DNA of 64,000 nt from assembly GCA_023228085.1 (NCBI GenBank), contig JALOBW010000001.1, positions 224,854-288,853 of the forward strand, given 5' to 3'. The position numbers and the translations under genes are program-made. The notes below the pieces were generated by a model. The model was not told the DNA's origin, did no database searches, and saw only the letters and a list, made by a program, of their open reading frames with translations. The DNA comes from a bacterium (GTDB taxonomy: Bacteria > Patescibacteriota > Minisyncoccia > Minisyncoccales > Minisyncoccaceae). This document shows, in pieces, positions 59,769-64,000 of the stretch (the first letter of the stretch is position 1; each line of letters opens with the position of its first letter).

Positions 59769-61910
59769 ATGAAAAAGGTAATATCGTTTTTAAAGAATTT
59801 GAAATTGCTTTTTTTGATTGTGTTTTGCTTGGGATTTTTTACTACTGGTATTGAGAATATTTTTGCAGCAGTACCTAGTCCTAATTGTGTTGTAGTAAAA
59901 ATAAATAACAATACAGAATTTAGGATTCATTGTTATGGTCTAACTGTATATACCGAAACTTATAATGAGTCAATTGGAGAGTGGCATGAACGAACTCTTC
60001 CTAGTTATGGAGGACCGACATGGGGTTGCGGTGTGTGGGCAGCTGGTTATGGAACTTTTTATGACGTTGTTTCATCTCCAGGAACATATTGTTATAACGT
60101 TAAATATGTTAGAATTGCTCCTAATTGTGCAGGTATTTTGGAGTATTCTGCTCCAGTCCAATATTGTGCCACGATAGACCCTCCAATAAATGGTGCCTGC
60201 GGAGATGCGGCAAGGGCTTATACATATGACACGACTTCGTATGGTAGTTATGTTCAGTGTGCAAGTGGAACATCAAGCAATACTGCTTTCCCAGCGGTAG
60301 GATCTTCTGTTTCGTGGGTTTGCACTGGAGACAATGGAGGTTCTACTAGTGCCACTTGTACTGCAAGTAGGGCCGCTACTCCAGTTGATGGACAATGTGG
60401 AACAGCGAATAACAAAACTTATGCTTACGACGTGACAAACTATGGATCTGATACTCAATGTGATAGTGGTACATCAAGTAATACAGCTTTTCCAGAGCAA
60501 GGAAATATTACAACTTGGACTTGTGGAGGAACAAATGGAGGATTAAATAGGGATTGTGCGGCTGGGCGAGAACCAGCTCCAGTTGATGGACAATGTGGAA
60601 CAGCGAATAATAAAATTTATACTTATGACATTACTGAATACGGAGCTGATACGCAATGCACATATGGAACACCAAGTAATACTACTTTTCCTGGCATAAA
60701 GTCTACAACTAGCTGGACTTGTAGTGGGTTAAATGGTGGAAGTGCGAGTGCGACTTGTACTGCTAGTAGATTAGCTTTTGATATAGATGGGCAATGCGGA
60801 ACAGCGAATAATAAAATTTATGCATATGATGCAAGCGAATATGGAACCGATACGCACTGCACATATGGAACACCAAGTAATACTGCTTTCCCAGAAACTG
60901 GCTCATTTGTTTCGTGGACTTGTTCTGGAATAAATGGGGGTGCTACATCTAGTACTTGTGTGGCAAGTAAAGCTAATTTTGGTGTTAGTCAATTGAAGAA
61001 CGCTTTTGATTTATTGCCTATTGATAACACCGATCCAAATCAGTGTCTCTGGTGTGAATGGTATGAAAAATCAAATCTGATAAGTGGGGTTAATCAATTG
61101 GGAGTAGGTAAGGCAGGTTCTCTAGGTTTTAGTTTTTATTATCAAGATAATATTAATTATCGTTTAAGCACAGTTAGTCTACTTGTCAATACAACTAATA
61201 GTACAACTGGAGGAGTAGAGATTACAGTTCCAAGAAACTCTGATCCAGCTAATACTATTCTTTTTGGTGAATCAATGGCTCCTTATGTTAAAGTAGATAA
61301 CACTGTTTCTACCTTAACCCTTGATTCTGCTAATAACACTATTAAGATTCCATACAATGGAGGCACATATTATTGGTTTGTAAAAGTGACTAACACCAAT
61401 GGTGATGATAGTGGCTGGGTTAGTGCTACTGGAAAACAGATTACAACTCCAGACCACAAGTGGCCTACAGTTAAAATACAAACAGTGAACCCAACAATAG
61501 TTATTAACGAAAATAACCAATTCTGTTCCACTTCATCTTTTAGTTCTACTGATCCATGTTATTCTACTTGCTACAAGGGAACAGGTACTCCTACAATGTC
61601 CGACTTAGCTGACAAAGACAAATGGAAATGTTCTGTTTGCTACTCAACTGACGGAAGTCCGATTCTTTGCCAAGATAAAACTGAGGCTGGATTTAGTTGG
61701 GAAGATGGAAATACGATGACATTTCCAGATTCCACATCAAGTCCTAGTTGGTGGCAATATCCTGGAGATAATGGAAGATTGGCTATGAATCCAGTAATAA
61801 AACCTCAATCACTTTATTCAAAATTAAATCTTGTGATTACTGGATCCGATTGTCCGTTTGGCGGATCTATTAGTGGGGGAAAGATTAATCCTACTTGGAT
61901 AGAAAAATAA
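59769..61910 (+). CDS. Secreted tandem-repeat protein 1
   Basis: 713 residues. Signal peptide (1-34, ending IFAA). N-terminal region of about 100 residues with paired cysteines, then four repeats of about 66 residues (DNA 60181-60966), each with (D/N)GxCGTANNKxYxYDxxxYGxDTQCxxGTxSNTxFPxxGxxxxWTCxGxNGGxxxxCxAxR, two or three disulfides each. The C-terminal 300 residues are non-repetitive and include KNAFDLLP, QCLWCEWYEKSNLISG and KAGSLGFSFYY. Such repeats are frequent in secreted proteins of Patescibacteria. Likely surface or adhesin-like. The downstream gene has the same layout. Confidence 0.85.
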   Translation: MKKVISFLKNLKLLFLIVFCLGFFTTGIENIFAAVPSPNCVVVKINNNTEFRIHCYGLTVYTETYNESIGEWHERTLPSYGGPTWGCGVWAAGYGTFYDVVSSPGTYCYNVKYVRIAPNCAGILEYSAPVQYCATIDPPINGACGDAARAYTYDTTSYGSYVQCASGTSSNTAFPAVGSSVSWVCTGDNGGSTSATCTASRAATPVDGQCGTANNKTYAYDVTNYGSDTQCDSGTSSNTAFPEQGNITTWTCGGTNGGLNRDCAAGREPAPVDGQCGTANNKIYTYDITEYGADTQCTYGTPSNTTFPGIKSTTSWTCSGLNGGSASATCTASRLAFDIDGQCGTANNKIYAYDASEYGTDTHCTYGTPSNTAFPETGSFVSWTCSGINGGATSSTCVASKANFGVSQLKNAFDLLPIDNTDPNQCLWCEWYEKSNLISGVNQLGVGKAGSLGFSFYYQDNINYRLSTVSLLVNTTNSTTGGVEITVPRNSDPANTILFGESMAPYVKVDNTVSTLTLDSANNTIKIPYNGGTYYWFVKVTNTNGDDSGWVSATGKQITTPDHKWPTVKIQTVNPTIVINENNQFCSTSSFSSTDPCYSTCYKGTGTPTMSDLADKDKWKCSVCYSTDGSPILCQDKTEAGFSWEDGNTMTFPDSTSSPSWWQYPGDNGRLAMNPVIKPQSLYSKLNLVITGSDCPFGGSISGGKINPTWIEK

Positions 61911-61914
61911 ATAA

Positions 61915-61943
61915 AAAAGTGCATTTTAAATGCACTTTTCTTA
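61915..61943 (+). terminator. Terminator between the two tandem-repeat proteins
   Basis: A stem of about 12 bp (61915-61926 with 61928-61939, AAGTGCA core), with few unpaired bases, then TTC TTATTT. Confidence 0.85.
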
Positions 61944-61951
61944 TTTAGTTA

Positions 61952-61980
61952 TTGCTTTTTTTAAAATTGATTGGTATAAT
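61952..61980 (+). promoter_or_regulatory. Promoter of tandem-repeat protein 2
   Basis: TTGCTT at 61952-61957, a 17-base spacer and TATAAT at 61975-61980. The leader is about 54 bases. Confidence 0.7.
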
Positions 61981-62040
61981 ATACTTAATAATTAAAATCA
62001 TAAGCTAGGACGTAGATCCATCTAATAATAAAATAAAACC

Positions 62041-64000
62041 ATGAGAAAAAAATTATTAATATTACTTACAGTTTTTTTTAGTTCTTTTGTTTTTGTGGAT
62101 CAGATTTTTGCTGCTACTTATAATTATCTTTCGGGTGAATATTTTAATTGTGCAGCATCAAGTAGCTCGTCAATAAGATGCGATTTCTCTATCAATGGTG
62201 CTACTAGTTACACTCTCTCTTATTCCGATGACTCGGTTGGGACCAGTTATATTGGTGTGTACGAAAACACTTACAATATTACAGGGCTGAAGTGTGGACC
62301 TAATGGGCATTATGCCTCTAATCATCATAGCTTCCAGATACAAGCATGTGGACCAGTCGGTCGTTTTCCAATTAATTACAAAACATATTCTTGTACGCAG
62401 TGGATTGATAAACCATTGCCCGTATATGTCAATCTTCCCTGTAGTATGTCTAATGGAAAGTGTGGAACAGCAAACGGCAAGACATATCCATACAATGCAA
62501 CTGGTTATACTCCAGACACTCAATGCGTAAGTGGATCATCAAGTAATACTACTTTCCCATCTGCTGGCTCATCGATATCATGGACTTGTAGTGGAACAGA
62601 CGGAGGAGTTGCTTCAACAACTTGTACCGCGAGTAGGATAGGTCCTCCAATTAATGGTGCTTGTGGTCCTGCTGCAACAACTTACTATTACATACATACA
62701 ACCTACCCTGCAGCTCAATGTTCTAGTGGAACACCAAGCAATACTGCTTTCCCAGCCATAGGATCATCTGTATCTTGGACCTGTAGCGGACAAAACGGTG
62801 GAGTTGCTTCAACAACTTGTACCGCGAGTAGGACAGGTCTTCCAATTAATGGATCTTGTGGGATAGCGAATGGAAAAAGTTTTTCTAGTGCCCCCACTTC
62901 AGGACTTTGTAATAGCGGAGAACCTCTTTATTTTAGTGGTTCTGGTCCTTGGAGTTGGTATTGTGGGGGTAGTAACGGGGGAACTTCAGAAATTTGTAGT
63001 GCCAATACTTCAATTGCTGGATCTTGTGGAACAGCAAACAACAAGACTTATGCTTACAATGTCACTGCTTACTCTCCAGATACCCAATGTTCAAGCGGAT
63101 CATCAAGTAATACTGCTTTCCCAGGTCAAGGATCAGTAGTCGCCTGGACTTGTAGTGGTCAATACGGAGGAGAAGCTCGCAGTTGTGCCGCTGGAAGAAA
63201 CTTAGCTCCAATCAATGGATCCTGCGGAACAGCCGCTAGATCATACGCATACAACGTGACATCATATTCAGGATATTCACAATGTTCAAGTGGATCATCA
63301 AGTAATACTACTTTCCCAAATCCAGGAGGTTCAGTCTCATGGACTTGCTCGGGACAGAACGGCGGTTCGGCTTCAACAACTTGTACTGCAAGTAGAGCCG
63401 CAACTCCAGTAGCTGGTGCTTGTGGAACAGCAAACAACAAAACATATGCTTACAATGTGACAAGCTATGGCTCTGATACTCAATGTTCTAGTGGATCATC
63501 TAGTAATACTGCATTCCCAGGTCAAGGATCAGTAGTCGCCTGGACTTGTAGTGGAACAGCTGGAGGAGAAACTCGTAGTTGTGCTGCTGGAAGAAATTTG
63601 GCTCCAATCAATGGTGTCTGTGGTCCTGCTACAACAACGTACTCAGGAACAGCAACAGCCTACTCTGGTGCTCAGTGTACTAGTGGAACAGCTAGTAATA
63701 CAGCTTTCCCAGCTGCAGGCTCATCGGTATCGTGGACTTGTAGTGGAACAAACGGAGGTAATCCAAGTCCTACCTGTACTGCCTCTCGCAGTAAAGCAAA
63801 TTCAATCAATTTAACTTTATTCAAAAACGCCTTTGACTTATTACCAACAGATACTAAGTCGGGTAGCGAAGAACAATGTCTCTGGTGTGAATGGTATGAA
63901 AAGAATACCTTAGTTAGTGGTATCAATGAAACAGGATTAGGAAAAGCAGGCTCTCTCGGATTCAGCTTCTACTACACTGATAATATTAACTATCGTCTAA
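62041..64000 (+). CDS. Secreted tandem-repeat protein 2, 3' end beyond the window
   Basis: The frame from the ATG at 62041 stays open to the last base (653 codons seen), so the end is outside the window. Signal peptide ending IFAA near residue 23. A Cys-rich N-terminal region to about 130, then seven repeat units (DNA about 62455-63790) of the same type as in the preceding gene, one of them shortened and divergent (62850-63010). Then the same C-terminal domain begins (KNAFDLLP, QCLWCEWYEK, KAGSLGFSFYY). Long near-identical DNA blocks recur, for example near 63118-63215 and 63523-63620, and near 62600-62640 and 62800-62835, so the repeats expanded recently. Base use is richer in G and C than the rest of the window. 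Confidence 0.88.
   Translation, partial: MRKKLLILLTVFFSSFVFVDQIFAATYNYLSGEYFNCAASSSSSIRCDFSINGATSYTLSYSDDSVGTSYIGVYENTYNITGLKCGPNGHYASNHHSFQIQACGPVGRFPINYKTYSCTQWIDKPLPVYVNLPCSMSNGKCGTANGKTYPYNATGYTPDTQCVSGSSSNTTFPSAGSSISWTCSGTDGGVASTTCTASRIGPPINGACGPAATTYYYIHTTYPAAQCSSGTPSNTAFPAIGSSVSWTCSGQNGGVASTTCTASRTGLPINGSCGIANGKSFSSAPTSGLCNSGEPLYFSGSGPWSWYCGGSNGGTSEICSANTSIAGSCGTANNKTYAYNVTAYSPDTQCSSGSSSNTAFPGQGSVVAWTCSGQYGGEARSCAAGRNLAPINGSCGTAARSYAYNVTSYSGYSQCSSGSSSNTTFPNPGGSVSWTCSGQNGGSASTTCTASRAATPVAGACGTANNKTYAYNVTSYGSDTQCSSGSSSNTAFPGQGSVVAWTCSGTAGGETRSCAAGRNLAPINGVCGPATTTYSGTATAYSGAQCTSGTASNTAFPAAGSSVSWTCSGTNGGNPSPTCTASRSKANSINLTLFKNAFDLLPTDTKSGSEEQCLWCEWYEKNTLVSGINETGLGKAGSLGFSFYYTDNINYRL

Noticed and set aside
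1..64000. UGA recoding as in Gracilibacteria or Absconditabacteria
   Set aside because: TGA ends well-defined genes (12413, 44751) and does not interrupt conserved frames at glycine positions.

Overview
The window looks like a contig piece from a Candidate Phyla Radiation (Patescibacteria, Parcubacteria-like) bacterium. This is inferred from the AT-rich composition, tight gene packing, many signal-peptide or single-membrane-span surface proteins, a prepilin-type protein, a VanW-like wall protein, and shortened versions of housekeeping enzymes (pyruvate kinase without its C-terminal domain, UvrC without its helix-hairpin-helix tail). TGA is used as a stop (for example at 12413 and 44751), so the standard bacterial code applies and a UGA-recoding lineage is unlikely. 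No rRNA, tRNA, insertion sequence or CRISPR array was seen. All family names come from motif recognition by eye; no database search was run.

Layout. 1-3239: a surface protein cut by the window edge, then a sensor kinase. 3247-7251 (minus strand): the most notable locus, ordered response regulator, 35-residue peptide, six-span histidine kinase, class I isoprenoid synthase-like protein. It has the composition of the Bacillus ComQXPA pheromone system. The peptide starts MQNLIKNFL and ends GLPWVG, with Trp third from the end as in ComX. 7253-9883: SIMPL protein, ECF sigma factor with a membrane partner, small membrane proteins. 9909-15022: pyruvate kinase, Pif1/RecD-like helicase, DEAD-box helicase behind a terminator-like leader, a probable small RNA, two small proteins. 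15110-28424: a 2207-residue alpha-2-macroglobulin-like protein without the thioester, a small lipocalin-like protein, a secreted protein combining three Kazal domains with a chagasin domain, and a MacAB-type exporter. 28706-31147: rubrerythrin and VanW. 31657-39760: uvrB-uvrA-uvrC-U32 peptidase-flavodoxin operon. 39895-44751: CorA, a beta-propeller membrane protein, a DUF3298 protein and a beta-CASP nuclease. 44746-46696 (minus): lipocalin-like/CrtC-AttH protein and a DUF2090 aldolase-like protein. 46831-48153: prepilin with a formylglycine-enzyme/C-type-lectin-like domain whose adenine-poor 3' end resembles a diversity-generating retroelement variable region. 48499-53191: TetR, TspO, NuoF-like subunit, [FeFe] hydrogenase, a membrane protein and MazG. 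53673-59581: DUF308 protein, ATP-cone/nuclease fusion, YchF, flavoprotein, TypA. 59769-64000: two tandem-repeat secreted proteins, the second cut by the window end.

Seven full copies and one fragment of a roughly 150-165 bp repeat lie in four gaps between genes (28436-28598, 31150-31532, 53195-53595, 55900-56424). Each can fold into a cloverleaf-like shape: terminal inverted repeats, a long outer stem and two inner hairpins. The stem sequences differ between copies while pairing is kept, which is strong internal evidence that the structure itself is selected.

Several promoters put the -10 box within about 9-12 bases of the start codon, so leaderless or very short-leader transcripts seem common. 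Two translation/ribosome-related genes (the DEAD-box helicase and typA) instead carry a terminator-like hairpin directly before the start codon.
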